Positions 50,277 to 58,755 of a stretch of 64,000 nucleotides of DNA are shown one piece after another. How positions within the stretch are numbered: position 1 is the stretch's first letter; each line of letters opens with the position of its first letter. A program made the position numbers and the translations under genes. The notes beneath the pieces were generated by a model. The model was not told the origin of the DNA. It did no database searches and saw only the letters and a list, made by a program, of their open reading frames with translations. The DNA is taken from assembly GCF_003400205.1 (NCBI RefSeq), contig NZ_QUQV01000005.1, forward strand, positions 1 through 64,000, written 5' to 3'. This DNA is from Bacillus sp. HNG (GTDB taxonomy: Bacteria > Bacillota > Bacilli > Bacillales > Bacillaceae_L).

Positions 50277-51119
50277 CTATTCTACATAATACATAAACCC
50301 AATTGCACCTGGCCCAGTGTGGGTGCTGATGACCGGTGTAGTTTCGACGATATCAACGTCAGTATATCCAGTTAGCTTTTTAATCGCATCCTTTAAATTG
50401 GTTGCAAGCTCCACTGCATCCACTTGAGCGATTGCCACACCTTTTATCGTTTTATTTCTAACATCCTCTACAAATTTTTCGCTTAAGTATTTCACGATTT
50501 TCGCATGGCTTCTTACCTTGGAGACTGGTGTATAGACTCCATCCTGCAAGGAAGCAATTGGTTTAATATTCAATAAAGAGCCAATTAATGCCTTGCCTTT
50601 GCCAATTCGGCCACCTTTTACAAGGTTTTCTAATGTGTCAACGGTTACAAACAGAGTAGAATTTTCTCTAATTTCCTCAACCCGTTTTACAATCTCCTCT
50701 TTCGAGTGTCCTGCCTTTGCCATTTTTGCAGCTTCAACAACCTGAAATGCTAAGGCTCTAGAGATATACATAGAATCAATCACAGTCACTTTCGATTCAC
50801 TGATTCTAGCTGCATTCTCAGCAGACGTCACCGTCCCACTCATCCCACCTGTCATGTGGATGGAAATAATTTCACTCCCATCACTTCCTAATTGATCGTA
50901 AAGCTCTACGAAATGTCCAACCGCAGGCTGAGAGCTCTTTGGTAACTCAGCTGATTGCTTCATTTTTGTTAAAAATTCATGAGGAGTAATATCCACACGA
51001 TCTAGAAACGTTACCCCATCAATCGTAATGGATAATGGGACAACGGAGATACCAAGTTCTCTTACTAGCTCCTCTGAAAGATCTGCTGTTGAATCTGTTA
51101 CGATTTTCACTTTTGTCAT
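50277..51119 (-). CDS. degV: DegV family fatty-acid-binding protein
   Basis: A 280-residue DegV protein: VKIVTDSTADLSEELV at the start, SQPAVGHFVELYD, the SIHMTGGMSGT ligand loop, FVTVDTLENLVKGGRIGKGKA and a C-terminal HTGPGAIG. DegV/FakB proteins bind fatty acids and present them to FakA kinase. ATG 51119 follows AGGAAGTG. It lies downstream of ypmP and ilvA as in B. subtilis. Confidence 0.93.
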   Translation of the reverse strand: MTKVKIVTDSTADLSEELVRELGISVVPLSITIDGVTFLDRVDITPHEFLTKMKQSAELPKSSQPAVGHFVELYDQLGSDGSEIISIHMTGGMSGTVTSAENAARISESKVTVIDSMYISRALAFQVVEAAKMAKAGHSKEEIVKRVEEIRENSTLFVTVDTLENLVKGGRIGKGKALIGSLLNIKPIASLQDGVYTPVSKVRSHAKIVKYLSEKFVEDVRNKTIKGVAIAQVDAVELATNLKDAIKKLTGYTDVDIVETTPVISTHTGPGAIGFMYYVE

Positions 51120-51207
51120 ACGTTCACTTCCTACTAGCATACATCTATTAGTAATAGCTTGTCCTTTTTTAACGGGTAAATTGCTCATATTTTATGTTTA
51201 AAAGCAA

Positions 51208-51245
51208 AAAAAGAGCCGATTTTATTGTTTTAAAATCAGCCCATT
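51208..51245 (-). terminator. rho-independent terminator after ypmP
   Basis: Minus strand GGGCTGATTTTA, a short loop, TAAAATCGGCTC, then TTTTTTT. Confidence 0.85.
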
Positions 51246-51251
51246 CTAAAA

Positions 51252-51503
51252 CTATGCGTTATGTTTTAACATATCAAGTTGAAAAATACGTTCATAATCA
51301 GTCCATTTTAGAACCGTCTTCAAATATTCACGAAACGAATAGATTTGGTTTGGACTTGATTTTGTCATGATTTTCGATAAGAATACCTGTAAACGAAAAT
51401 CGAGCATAAAGTGATACGTGTTGCCTTTCTCCAATACTGGAATTTCAATTACTTTAACCTTCTGTCCATAACAATTTTTGAACTCTAGGCTTTTGAATAG
51501 CAA
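51252..51503 (-). CDS. ypmP: YpmP (DUF2535) protein
   Basis: An 83-residue protein of the YpmP/DUF2535 family: LEFKNCYGQKVKVIEIPVLE and a YSFREYLKTVLKWTDYERIF tail. TTG start after AAAAAGGA. It lies between ilvA and degV, the same neighbours as in B. subtilis. Function unknown. Confidence 0.82.
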   Translation of the reverse strand: MLFKSLEFKNCYGQKVKVIEIPVLEKGNTYHFMLDFRLQVFLSKIMTKSSPNQIYSFREYLKTVLKWTDYERIFQLDMLKHNA

Positions 51504-51589
51504 ACTATCAGTCCTTTTTCACCCGTTTCTTATATTATACATGAGAACAAGCCTTTCGTCTTTGTCTAAATATGTTAAAACATTGAATT

Positions 51590-52861
51590 TTAAATCAACA
51601 AATTAAATAAAGTATTTTCTTTGTTTAGTTCACGGAATGGAAACCCTTTTTTCATCATTCTGTTCAATAATGCGTCGTAGTCATCTTTTTGCTTAAGCTC
51701 GATCCCAACGAGTGCAGGACCATTTTCCTTATTATTTTTCTTCGTGTATTCAAATCGTGTAATGTCATCGGTTGGCCCTAATACATCAAGTAAGAACTCG
51801 CGTAATGCGCCTGCTCTTTGTGGGAAATTCACGATAAAATAGCATTGTAAGCCTTCATACAGCATTGAACGTTCTTTGATTTCCTGCATTCGGCTGATGT
51901 CATTATTTCCTCCACTAAGTACACACACTACGGTTTTACCTTTTAACTTATCTTTGTACAAATCTAGAGCCGCAAGTGATAATGCACCTGCAGGTTCCGC
52001 AACGATAGCATTTTCATTATATAAGTCCAAAATGGTTGTACAAACCTTCCCCTCAGGGACTACAACAATATCATCCACAAGCTCTTTACTGATTTCATAT
52101 GTCTTTTCGCCAACTGTTTTTACTGCTGCACCATCAACGAATTTATCAATTTTCGCCAAGGTGGTGACCTCACCATTCGAAATCGAGGTCTTCATGCTTG
52201 CTGCACCTGCTGGCTCAACACCAATTACTTTTGTCTCTGGAGAAATGCTCTTCATATAGGTTGAGATACCGGAAATGAGTCCACCTCCACCAATCGCTGC
52301 AAACACATAATCTACAGGCTCAGCACAATCGTTTAAAATTTCAACCGCAACAGTTCCTTGACCTGCCATCACATCTGCATCATCAAATGGGTGGATAAAC
52401 GTCCGATTTTCTCTTTCACTGCATGCCACTGCTTCTTCATAGGAATCATCAAATGTGTCACCAGTTAACACAATATCAACATACTCACGGCCAAAAGCTT
52501 CTACCTGAGAGACCTTTTGTCTTGGAGTTGTCGATGGCATAAAGATTTTGCCTTGTATTTTTAACGCAAAACAGGAAAAAGCCACCCCTTGTGCGTGGTT
52601 TCCAGCACTTGCACAAACGACTCCATTTTTAAGCTCATCTTCAGTTAAATTTTTAATACGATTATACGCTCCTCTGATTTTAAAAGAGCGAACAATTTGT
52701 AAATCCTCTCGTTTTATCAATAAGTTACATTCGTAACGTTCAGATAGTAATTCATTTCTTTGTAAAGGTGTATGGATTATAACATCCTTCAATGTTTGAT
52801 TTGCTTTTATGATATCCTCTACATGGATTCCATCTAGTTTTTGTTTTACCTCGTGTGCCAT
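51590..52861 (-). CDS. ilvA: threonine dehydratase, biosynthetic
   Basis: A 423-residue PLP enzyme of isoleucine synthesis converting threonine to 2-oxobutanoate. Lys in VRSFKIRGAYN (about 58-68) binds PLP, and SAGNHAQGVA, GGGGLISG and LSGGNNDI are conserved loops. The C-terminal ACT-like domain is single (PQRAGALREFLLDVLG), the short form of Bacillus (422 aa), which mediates feedback by isoleucine. ATG 52861 gives family length; upstream in-frame ATGs are less likely. Confidence 0.93.
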   Translation of the reverse strand: MAHEVKQKLDGIHVEDIIKANQTLKDVIIHTPLQRNELLSERYECNLLIKREDLQIVRSFKIRGAYNRIKNLTEDELKNGVVCASAGNHAQGVAFSCFALKIQGKIFMPSTTPRQKVSQVEAFGREYVDIVLTGDTFDDSYEEAVACSERENRTFIHPFDDADVMAGQGTVAVEILNDCAEPVDYVFAAIGGGGLISGISTYMKSISPETKVIGVEPAGAASMKTSISNGEVTTLAKIDKFVDGAAVKTVGEKTYEISKELVDDIVVVPEGKVCTTILDLYNENAIVAEPAGALSLAALDLYKDKLKGKTVVCVLSGGNNDISRMQEIKERSMLYEGLQCYFIVNFPQRAGALREFLLDVLGPTDDITRFEYTKKNNKENGPALVGIELKQKDDYDALLNRMMKKGFPFRELNKENTLFNLLI

Positions 52862-53088
52862 GAGCCCCATATCCCCTTTCACGTATTTCCACAACAACAC
52901 AGTGAAGTATTGAAGATTTAATTTGTTCATTATAACATGAATTAGCCTTTCTGTTGTAAAGTTTTCTAAATATTTTATTACTTTTTTAAAATGAAAACAC
53001 TTCCATTTTTATTTTAAAGTATAATTTGTGTTATGGATTTGTTAGCAGTATGATGAGAAGAAGAAAAGTGAAGTATGAGGTGAATATT

Positions 53089-53742
53089 ATGACATTTCGG
53101 CAAGAAACAGTTAAGGAAGAAATTGCAAATGCCATTACACATGGTCTTGGCGTTTTATTAAGCATACCAGCACTTGTATTGTTAATCGTATTTGCTGTGA
53201 AATATGGGGACGTCTGGCACGTAGTAAGCTTCTCAATCTTCGGGGCAACGATGTTTCTTCTTTATTTATTCTCAACCCTTTTACATAGCATCACACATTT
53301 AAAAGCCAAAAAGGTATTTGCAATCTTAGATCATTCAGCGATCTATTTATTGATTGCCGGAACCTATACACCTTTTGTTTTAGTTTCAATTGGAGGCTGG
53401 TTAGGCTGGACGATTTTTGGAATTGTGTGGGGTCTAGCTGTCATCGGTATCGTGTTTAAAGTCTTTTTTGTAGAAAAATTTATGATCCTTTCAACTGTTT
53501 GCTACGTCCTCATGGGCTGGTTGATCGTGATTGGCATTAAGCCATTGTATGAAAGTATTGGGTTTAACGGCTTTATGCTGTTGCTAACGGGTGGAATTCT
53601 TTACACGGTTGGCGCTGTGTTTTACGTTTGGAGAAAGCTGCCGTTTAACCATGCGATTTGGCATTTATTCGTGTTGGCGGGTAGTGCTGCGATGTTTTTC
53701 TCCGTGCTATTTTATGTTGTCGATGTACCGTTTATTTCATAA
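53089..53742 (+). CDS. yplQ: hemolysin III family membrane protein YplQ
   Basis: A 217-residue protein with seven membrane segments of the hemolysin III / PAQR-related family. The motifs EIANAITHGLGVLLSIPAL, LYLFSTLLHSITH, LDHSAIYLLIAGTYTPF and LPFNHAIWHLFVLAGS contain the conserved Ser/Asp/His metal site. GAGGTG precedes ATG 53089. The name hemolysin is historical; a receptor/hydrolase-like role is possible. Confidence 0.9.
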   Translation: MTFRQETVKEEIANAITHGLGVLLSIPALVLLIVFAVKYGDVWHVVSFSIFGATMFLLYLFSTLLHSITHLKAKKVFAILDHSAIYLLIAGTYTPFVLVSIGGWLGWTIFGIVWGLAVIGIVFKVFFVEKFMILSTVCYVLMGWLIVIGIKPLYESIGFNGFMLLLTGGILYTVGAVFYVWRKLPFNHAIWHLFVLAGSAAMFFSVLFYVVDVPFIS

Positions 53743-53746
53743 ATAA

Positions 53747-53779
53747 AAATCCCGCAGATTTAGTTCTGCGGGATTTTTT
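53747..53779. terminator. bidirectional terminator overlapping the dfrA 3' end
   Basis: AAATCCCGCAGA / TCTGCGGGATTT, a 12-bp stem with loop TTTAGT and T-runs on both sides. The dfrA stop codon lies in the loop and the last dfrA codons form one arm. Confidence 0.92.
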
Positions 53780-54254
53780 CATATACCAAAAACGTATACT
53801 CATATGGGTTTTTTTCGTCTTTAATGCCTTTTTCCTTTGAAATGACCTGCCACTCTGCTTTATCGAATGCTGGAAAATAAGTGTCTCCTTCAAACTCCTC
53901 ATCGATTACGGTTATGTATAGACGGTCTGAGTATGGAAGAATTTCTTTGAAAATCTCGGCCCCACCGATCACAAATAGCTCCTGTTCGGTTTCTTCACTC
54001 ATTTTGACGATTTCATCAATGGAATGAATCACTTTACAGCCTTCTGCTTTGTAAGAAGTGTCACGAGTTACTATGATATTTTCTCGACCAGGTAGAGGTC
54101 GTCCAATTGAATCATACGTTTTTCTCCCCATGATGATAGGGTGACCCATCGTAACCCTTTTAAAATAAGCTAAATCGGCTGGTAATCTCCATGGAAGATC
54201 ATTGTCTTTACCGATTAGTTGGTTTTTATCCATTGCTAGTAGTAATGAAATCAT
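53760..54254 (-). CDS. dfrA: dihydrofolate reductase
   Basis: A 164-residue DHFR: LLLAMDKNQLIGKDNDLPWRLPADLAYFK with the active-site Trp and acidic residue, MGRKTYDSIGRPLPGR binding NADPH, and FVIGGAEIF. It makes tetrahydrofolate and is the target of trimethoprim. ATG 54254 follows GAGGATG. It lies downstream of thyA, functionally paired because thymidylate synthase produces dihydrofolate. Confidence 0.96.
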   Translation of the reverse strand: MISLLLAMDKNQLIGKDNDLPWRLPADLAYFKRVTMGHPIIMGRKTYDSIGRPLPGRENIIVTRDTSYKAEGCKVIHSIDEIVKMSEETEQELFVIGGAEIFKEILPYSDRLYITVIDEEFEGDTYFPAFDKAEWQVISKEKGIKDEKNPYEYTFLVYEKIPQN

Positions 54255-54269
54255 ATTTATCATCCTCAC

Positions 54270-54307
54270 TAAAAAAGATCCTAAGGTCGATTATACCTTA
54301 GGATCTT
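54270..54307 (-). terminator. terminator between thyA and dfrA
   Basis: A 12-bp stem AAGATCCTAAGG / CCTTAGGATCTT, then TTTTTT on the minus strand. The loop reads TATAATCGA on the minus strand, so it contains a perfect -10 hexamer that could serve a dfrA promoter. Confidence 0.85.
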
Positions 54308-54322
54308 AGAAATAGAAATGCT

Positions 54323-55279
54323 TTAAACGGCAACTGGTGCCTTAATCGAAGGGTGTGGTTCATATCCCACAATTTCAAGGTCGTCCATTTCAAAGTCAAA
54401 CACGGATTCTACAGCCGGATTTAATTTAAGAGTCGGAAACGGACGAGGTTCACGACTTAGCTGTAAGTTTACTTGCTCGATGTGATTAGTGTAAATATGG
54501 GCATCCCCAATCGTATGGATGAAATCCCCTACTTCTAATCCGCATTCAAAAGCAATTAAATGCGTTAAAAGTGCATAGCTCGCGATGTTGAAGGGAATTC
54601 CTAAAAATAAATCGCCAGATCGCTGATACAACTGGCAACTCAATTTCCCATCTGCCACATAAAACTGGAACAGGCTATGACAAGGTGGCAAAGCCATGAA
54701 TTCCACATCACCAGGGTTGTAGCCAACAACAAGATGGCGTCTGCTATCTGGATTGTTTTTAATTTGGTTGATGACATTTTTCAACTGATCAATGGTCTCT
54801 CCACGTGAGGATTCCCACGCTCTCCACTGTTTCCCATAAACCGGGCCAAGCTCGCCGTATTTAGCAGCAAACTCATCATCCTCTAGAATTCGTCCTTTAA
54901 ACTTGTCCATTTCACCCTGATACAACTCATTAAAATCTGGGTCCTTCTGGCTTCGAATACCGAAATCCGTCATGTCTGGTCCATCATATTCATCGCTCTC
55001 AACCCAATTTTTAAAAGCCCATTCATTCCAAATATTATTGTTGTTCTTTAGAAGATACCTAATATTCGTATCCCCTTTAATAAACCAAAGCAGTTCGCTC
55101 GCAATGAGCCGGAAAGGAACTCTTTTCGTTGTAAGTAAAGGAAAGCCCTCACTTAAGTTAAAACGCATTTGGTACCCAAACACAGAAACTGTCCCTGTCC
55201 CAGTACGGTCCATTTTTTTCGTACCATTTTCAAGCACATGCTTTAAGAGACCTAAATACGCATTTTCTCCATGTTTCAA
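54323..55279 (-). CDS. thyA: thymidylate synthase
   Basis: A 318-residue ThyA with the long insertion found in lactobacilli and the B. cereus group (about 85-140). The catalytic Cys is in [10 protein letters not shown], with [30 protein letters not shown] and GDAHIYTNH. It converts dUMP to dTMP with methylene-THF. TTG 55279 is eight bases after GGGAG and gives the family N-terminus (KHGENAYL). Confidence 0.95.
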   Translation of the reverse strand: MKHGENAYLGLLKHVLENGTKKMDRTGTGTVSVFGYQMRFNLSEGFPLLTTKRVPFRLIASELLWFIKGDTNIRYLLKNNNNIWNEWAFKNWVESDEYDGPDMTDFGIRSQKDPDFNELYQGEMDKFKGRILEDDEFAAKYGELGPVYGKQWRAWESSRGETIDQLKNVINQIKNNPDSRRHLVVGYNPGDVEFMALPPCHSLFQFYVADGKLSCQLYQRSGDLFLGIPFNIASYALLTHLIAFECGLEVGDFIHTIGDAHIYTNHIEQVNLQLSREPRPFPTLKLNPAVESVFDFEMDDLEIVGYEPHPSIKAPVAV

Positions 55280-55336
55280 TAGATTCACTCCCTACTAAAC
55301 TTCATGCTATTATCTTACTACAAATAAAAGCCTATT

Positions 55337-56053
55337 TCATTGCTGAGTTTCACCTAATTCGACAAAAAGTTCGTAAGTCATCGGTGCCGCTAGCTTCAAT
55401 TGATTTCTTGACTGTTCAGATAGATAGTACATCGCGAAGGTTTCAGCGAAATATTCTTCGGGATAGTCACTAAAATAAGCACGATTCGGGAATAATTGGT
55501 TCACTTCGTTTTTCCAAATGGATAGAAATGTCGGATCCTCACTGATTGAATCTAACACAAAACTATCAATCGAATGGGCTAGCTCATGTAGCTCTAAATT
55601 GGTAGACCCATGACCTTTTCCTTTTTCACTATACCCAATCTTTGCGAGTACGACCTCAGAGCCACCAATTCCAGGTACATCGTCCCATGTTGGACCATTT
55701 TGACTATACCCACGGGGCTTTTTCCCCTTCAGATAAGCAGCAGTGGGCTCGTCCGTTAAAAAACCTGTAAAAAGCTTCAGGACAACGCCATCATCAACTA
55801 AACCTTGTAAAATAAATTCATCAATATGATTAACACGTTTAATCATTTTTGCTGCTGCAGCTTCATTAAACTTTGTCTCTGGTAATAAAATAATCTCTTT
55901 TAAGGAATCATAGTTTTTCAAATTAGATGTTTCCGTATATAGTGTCAGTGATTGATAATCTTTTAGTGGAATTCCATGAGGCGACGCTTCACCAGGATGA
56001 TAAGTAAAGCCAACAAGAACGAATAGAAGTGTAAGAATACCTATTTTTTTCAT
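55337..56053 (-). CDS. secreted Pro-Pro endopeptidase / anthrax lethal factor-like (M34) metalloprotease
   Basis: A 238-residue protein with a signal peptide (about 1-23, cut near GEASP) and an ATLF-type catalytic domain. ELHELAHSIDSF carries the HExxH zinc site (about 155) and EEYFAETFAMYY the third ligand Glu plus the conserved Tyr. The DDVPGIGGSEVV and GKGHGSTNLELHE segments fit Pro-Pro endopeptidases (PPEP), which cut between two prolines in surface proteins. It is placed between thyA and ypjP. Substrate unknown. Confidence 0.82.
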   Translation of the reverse strand: MKKIGILTLLFVLVGFTYHPGEASPHGIPLKDYQSLTLYTETSNLKNYDSLKEIILLPETKFNEAAAAKMIKRVNHIDEFILQGLVDDGVVLKLFTGFLTDEPTAAYLKGKKPRGYSQNGPTWDDVPGIGGSEVVLAKIGYSEKGKGHGSTNLELHELAHSIDSFVLDSISEDPTFLSIWKNEVNQLFPNRAYFSDYPEEYFAETFAMYYLSEQSRNQLKLAAPMTYELFVELGETQQ

Positions 56054-56195
56054 AAGAATGCTCTCCCTAAAAATGTCAATAGATTCATAGATGCAAAAGT
56101 GCACTCTTCTATCAAATTGTAAAAATAGTATAACATATTTTAAATAATGGGTCTGCTAGATAAGGAGTGGAAACTTCTACTAAGAGGAAACAAAA

Positions 56196-56243
56196 AAGGC
56201 AGTCCAAAAGCTCGTAAATTCAGCCTTGAACTACCTTTTTCTT
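56196..56243 (-). terminator. probable terminator of ypjP
   Basis: Minus strand AAAAAGGTAGTTCAAGG pairs imperfectly with TTTGGACTGCCTTTTTT across a loop of about 16 bases. It begins four bases beyond the ypjP stop. Confidence 0.7.
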
Positions 56244-56246
56244 TTA

Positions 56247-56840
56247 TTAACTTAGCCATTTCGGCGGAGTGTTTTTGTCCCAATAAATATCGCCTAACGC
56301 ATGATGTGTTTGAAACCCATCATGATGTGTGTGGTAGTGGAAATTAAACCAATAGCCATCCTGTGGTGGATGATCTTTGCGCACATGGAAGCGAACAATA
56401 TCCTTCCCACTTGTTTTATCAAAAATATGGAAGATCTTTTCCCCATTTCCGCCAGAAGGTTGCTCTGAAATTTCAAGTTGATCAAGCTGCTCTGTTGGGT
56501 ACTGCTCTGCTAATAATTCAATGACACTTTCAATTTTAGGCAAAATTTCAAGACGAAATTCATCCTCAATAACAGGTCCGATTTTGCTTCCGAATTTCTC
56601 GAAAGACTTACTTTCTGCCTGTGTCATCGCGTACGTAACAAAGCTTCTACTTTCATATCCATAATTCGATTCAAACTCAGAATATAACTTTGATTCAGCA
56701 TTTTGTTCATTTATCGCATTTAACTTACTTGGTTTATCCGCATCTGGTTGCTCCATTGTGAGAGCAGGTGGAGGCGCTACCAATCCAAGCGTTAAAATGG
56801 AAAATGAAACAACTAATGCTTTCCGCAACCATTTTTTCAT
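56247..56840 (-). CDS. ypjP: YpjP-like secreted protein
   Basis: A 197-residue protein: N-terminal signal/anchor KKWLRKALVVSFSILTLGL, then APPPALT, a helical middle, and a His-rich end (WFNFHYHTHHDGFQTHHALG, about 166-185) with an IYWDKNTPPKWLS C-terminus. This is the YpjP family of Bacillus, found next to thymidylate synthase genes; function unknown. The His cluster could bind metal. The PPP just after the signal is a possible PPEP site. Confidence 0.85.
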   Translation of the reverse strand: MKKWLRKALVVSFSILTLGLVAPPPALTMEQPDADKPSKLNAINEQNAESKLYSEFESNYGYESRSFVTYAMTQAESKSFEKFGSKIGPVIEDEFRLEILPKIESVIELLAEQYPTEQLDQLEISEQPSGGNGEKIFHIFDKTSGKDIVRFHVRKDHPPQDGYWFNFHYHTHHDGFQTHHALGDIYWDKNTPPKWLS

Positions 56841-57060
56841 AACCTAAACGCCCTTTCAACACATTTAACCATATGCCCATTTTAACACAATCTCAAAAAA
56901 AATTTTACTATGAAAATAACAAAATATAAAAAAATAAGGATAAATGCCCATACTATTTAAGCGACATTAGGAATTATTTAGAAAAAATAAAGTTCATAAA
57001 ATCTTCATTATTTGATAAAATAGGGGTACTATACATATCTGAAAGGTGGAACTAAGTGAA

Positions 57061-57132
57061 ATGGATTGGATTTTTGGTATCGCTAGCGTAGTAACATTAG
57101 TATATTTTATCTTTTGTTGTGTGGCTGATTAA
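57061..57132 (+). CDS. 23-residue membrane peptide
   Basis: MDWIFGIASVVTLVYFIFCC and three more residues: almost entirely one membrane helix with a Cys pair. AAGGTGG lies ten bases before the ATG and a strong terminator starts two bases after the stop, which supports a real transcript. In size and layout it resembles KdpF-like small membrane peptides, but no kdp genes are near. Confidence 0.5.
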   Translation: MDWIFGIASVVTLVYFIFCCVAD

Positions 57133-57133
57133 T

Positions 57134-57163
57134 AAAAACCCGCTTTCGAAGCGGGCTTTTTTT
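57134..57163. terminator. bidirectional terminator
   Basis: CCCGCTT, loop TCG, AAGCGGG, then TTTTTTT on the plus strand and TTTTTATT on the minus strand. It is shared by the peptide gene and yuzL. Confidence 0.9.
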
Positions 57164-57174
57164 GTAGAAGTAGG

Positions 57175-57306
57175 TTACATATTCTTTTTCTTCTTCCTTG
57201 AAGAATCCATTGCCATTCTTCCTGTTTCTTGATTCGTTGTTCCTTGCCCTTCTACATTTGCTGAACTTAATCCAACTGTTGAAGGATCTTTTTTACGTTT
57301 TGCCAT
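57175..57306 (-). CDS. YuzL family small protein
   Basis: A 43-residue protein: MAKRKKDPSTVGLSSANVEG at the start, GQGTTNQETGRMAMDSSRKK, and a KKNM end. This matches the YuzL family of small basic proteins in spore-forming bacilli. A strong ribosome binding site (GGAGGTGATGATC) precedes the ATG and a terminator follows. Function unknown; possibly spore associated. Confidence 0.85.
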   Translation of the reverse strand: MAKRKKDPSTVGLSSANVEGQGTTNQETGRMAMDSSRKKKKNM

Positions 57307-57352
57307 GATCATCACCTCCGTTATATAAAATCTCCAAAGGTGTAGCAAAATA

Positions 57353-58135
57353 TCAGGAACCCTCTACATCAATGACACCAAAATGGAATTTTGCTGTCTT
57401 TCGCTTGAAAACAGTGAATCCATATCTCTCAAATTGCTCGCTTTTCCAGTGGTCCTTAAGTACCACTTTTTGTTTCGCGACTCGCTTTGCGGCTTCAATC
57501 GCTTTAGGAGTTAGAGTGGAATAAATTGCGAAATTGCGAAGTCCTTTGATCCCTTCCGATTCTTCAATAGATTCTTCAAACATTGGATCAAAATAGACGA
57601 CATCAAAACTGTTTGTAGGACAGTTTGCTAAAAAACGTTCATATTTCACATGCTGCACATCAATCCGGGCCATCGCCTCATTCATCAATGAGTAACCGGT
57701 ATCCCAGCTTTTCAAACCGCCTTTTAACAGATAATACAAATACTTGTTTCCTTCTAAAGACACAACTTTTCCAGACTTACCAACGACAAAGCTTGCCACA
57801 ATACTGTCAGATCCCAAGCCTAGTGTACAATCTAAAATAGTGTTTCCATTCGCCAGACCTGAAGACTGAATAAATGGATCATGTTCTCCTTTTGCTATTC
57901 GCTTCATCCGAAACATTGCTGAATTCGGATGAAAGAATAGTGGTTCGGTTCCCTGCCAAGGATGAATTTCAATTCGATTTTTCCCAACAACAAGAATATC
58001 GTCTTCTGCTTGTTCTTGAAGTTTAAGGATCGATTGTTTATTTCTTTGAATATAAGGAACTGAAAGTTCAGCCGCAACATTTTTAGCCAATCTCACCATT
58101 TCATCATTCGTTCGTCCTGCAGTTGTTACAATCAT
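57353..58135 (-). CDS. ypiP: class I SAM methyltransferase-like protein YpiP
   Basis: A 260-residue protein: VTTAGRTNDEMVRLAKN at the start, then a Rossmann methyltransferase core with TILDCTLGLGSDSIVA (SAM motif I, about 100-115) and FDVVYFDPMFEESIEES (motif IV, DPMF). This is the YpiP family, in the same order next to ypjP and yphP in B. subtilis. The substrate is unknown; DPMF hints at a nucleobase or similar amino group. TAGGTGAT precedes ATG 58135. Confidence 0.88.
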   Translation of the reverse strand: MIVTTAGRTNDEMVRLAKNVAAELSVPYIQRNKQSILKLQEQAEDDILVVGKNRIEIHPWQGTEPLFFHPNSAMFRMKRIAKGEHDPFIQSSGLANGNTILDCTLGLGSDSIVASFVVGKSGKVVSLEGNKYLYYLLKGGLKSWDTGYSLMNEAMARIDVQHVKYERFLANCPTNSFDVVYFDPMFEESIEESEGIKGLRNFAIYSTLTPKAIEAAKRVAKQKVVLKDHWKSEQFERYGFTVFKRKTAKFHFGVIDVEGS

Positions 58136-58152
58136 ATCAATCACCTATTTGC

Positions 58153-58182
58153 ACAAAAAAAGATGTCATATTGACATCTTTT
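58153..58182 (-). terminator. rho-independent terminator of brxA
   Basis: Minus strand AAAAGATGTCA, loop AT, TGACATCTTTTTTT. Confidence 0.85.
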
Positions 58183-58205
58183 CATCAGACTTTTAAACAC
58201 ATCTT

Positions 58206-58640
58206 TTAGCAATGCTCATTTAATGCAGAAGTTATGTTTTCCATAATGCCTTCCATTGAATTTGTTTCAATTTCATGACGTGGAATGAAATGTACAACTT
58301 CCTTGCCTTTTAACAACGCCATTGATGGAGAAGATGGCTCATAGCCCTCAAAATACTCTCTCATCTTTGCAGTTGCATCTTTATCTTGACCAGCAAATAC
58401 AGTTACAAGATGATCCGGCTTTTTCTCGTTATTTAGAATTGCTTGTGTTACAGCAGGTCTTGCAAGTCCAGCCGCACAACCACATACAGAGTTCACAACA
58501 ACAAGTGTTGTACCTTCCGCTTTCTCCATGAAGTTTTCAACTTCTTCTTCTGATTGAAGCTCTTCAAAGCCCGCTACTACTAACTCCTGGCGCATCGGCT
58601 TTACGATTTGCTTCATATATTCATCATATGCCATTGACAT
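58206..58640 (-). CDS. brxA: bacilliredoxin BrxA (YphP)
   Basis: A 144-residue thioredoxin-fold protein with the CGC active site in VNSVCGCAAGLARP (about 50-63) and the SPSMALLKGKEVVHFIPRHEIE tail. Bacilliredoxins remove bacillithiol from proteins after oxidative stress. The family (DUF1094) includes YphP and YqiW. Position next to ypiP matches B. subtilis yphP. Confidence 0.95.
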   Translation of the reverse strand: MSMAYDEYMKQIVKPMRQELVVAGFEELQSEEEVENFMEKAEGTTLVVVNSVCGCAAGLARPAVTQAILNNEKKPDHLVTVFAGQDKDATAKMREYFEGYEPSSPSMALLKGKEVVHFIPRHEIETNSMEGIMENITSALNEHC

Positions 58641-58755
58641 ATTGAATCCCTCCCTCTTATTTCATAAAACAAGCATACTATTTTGAACTTGCAAAATCAA
58701 TTTTCAAACACCAACTAATCCCATTTCTTTAAATTAAAATGTACTCAATAACTTT

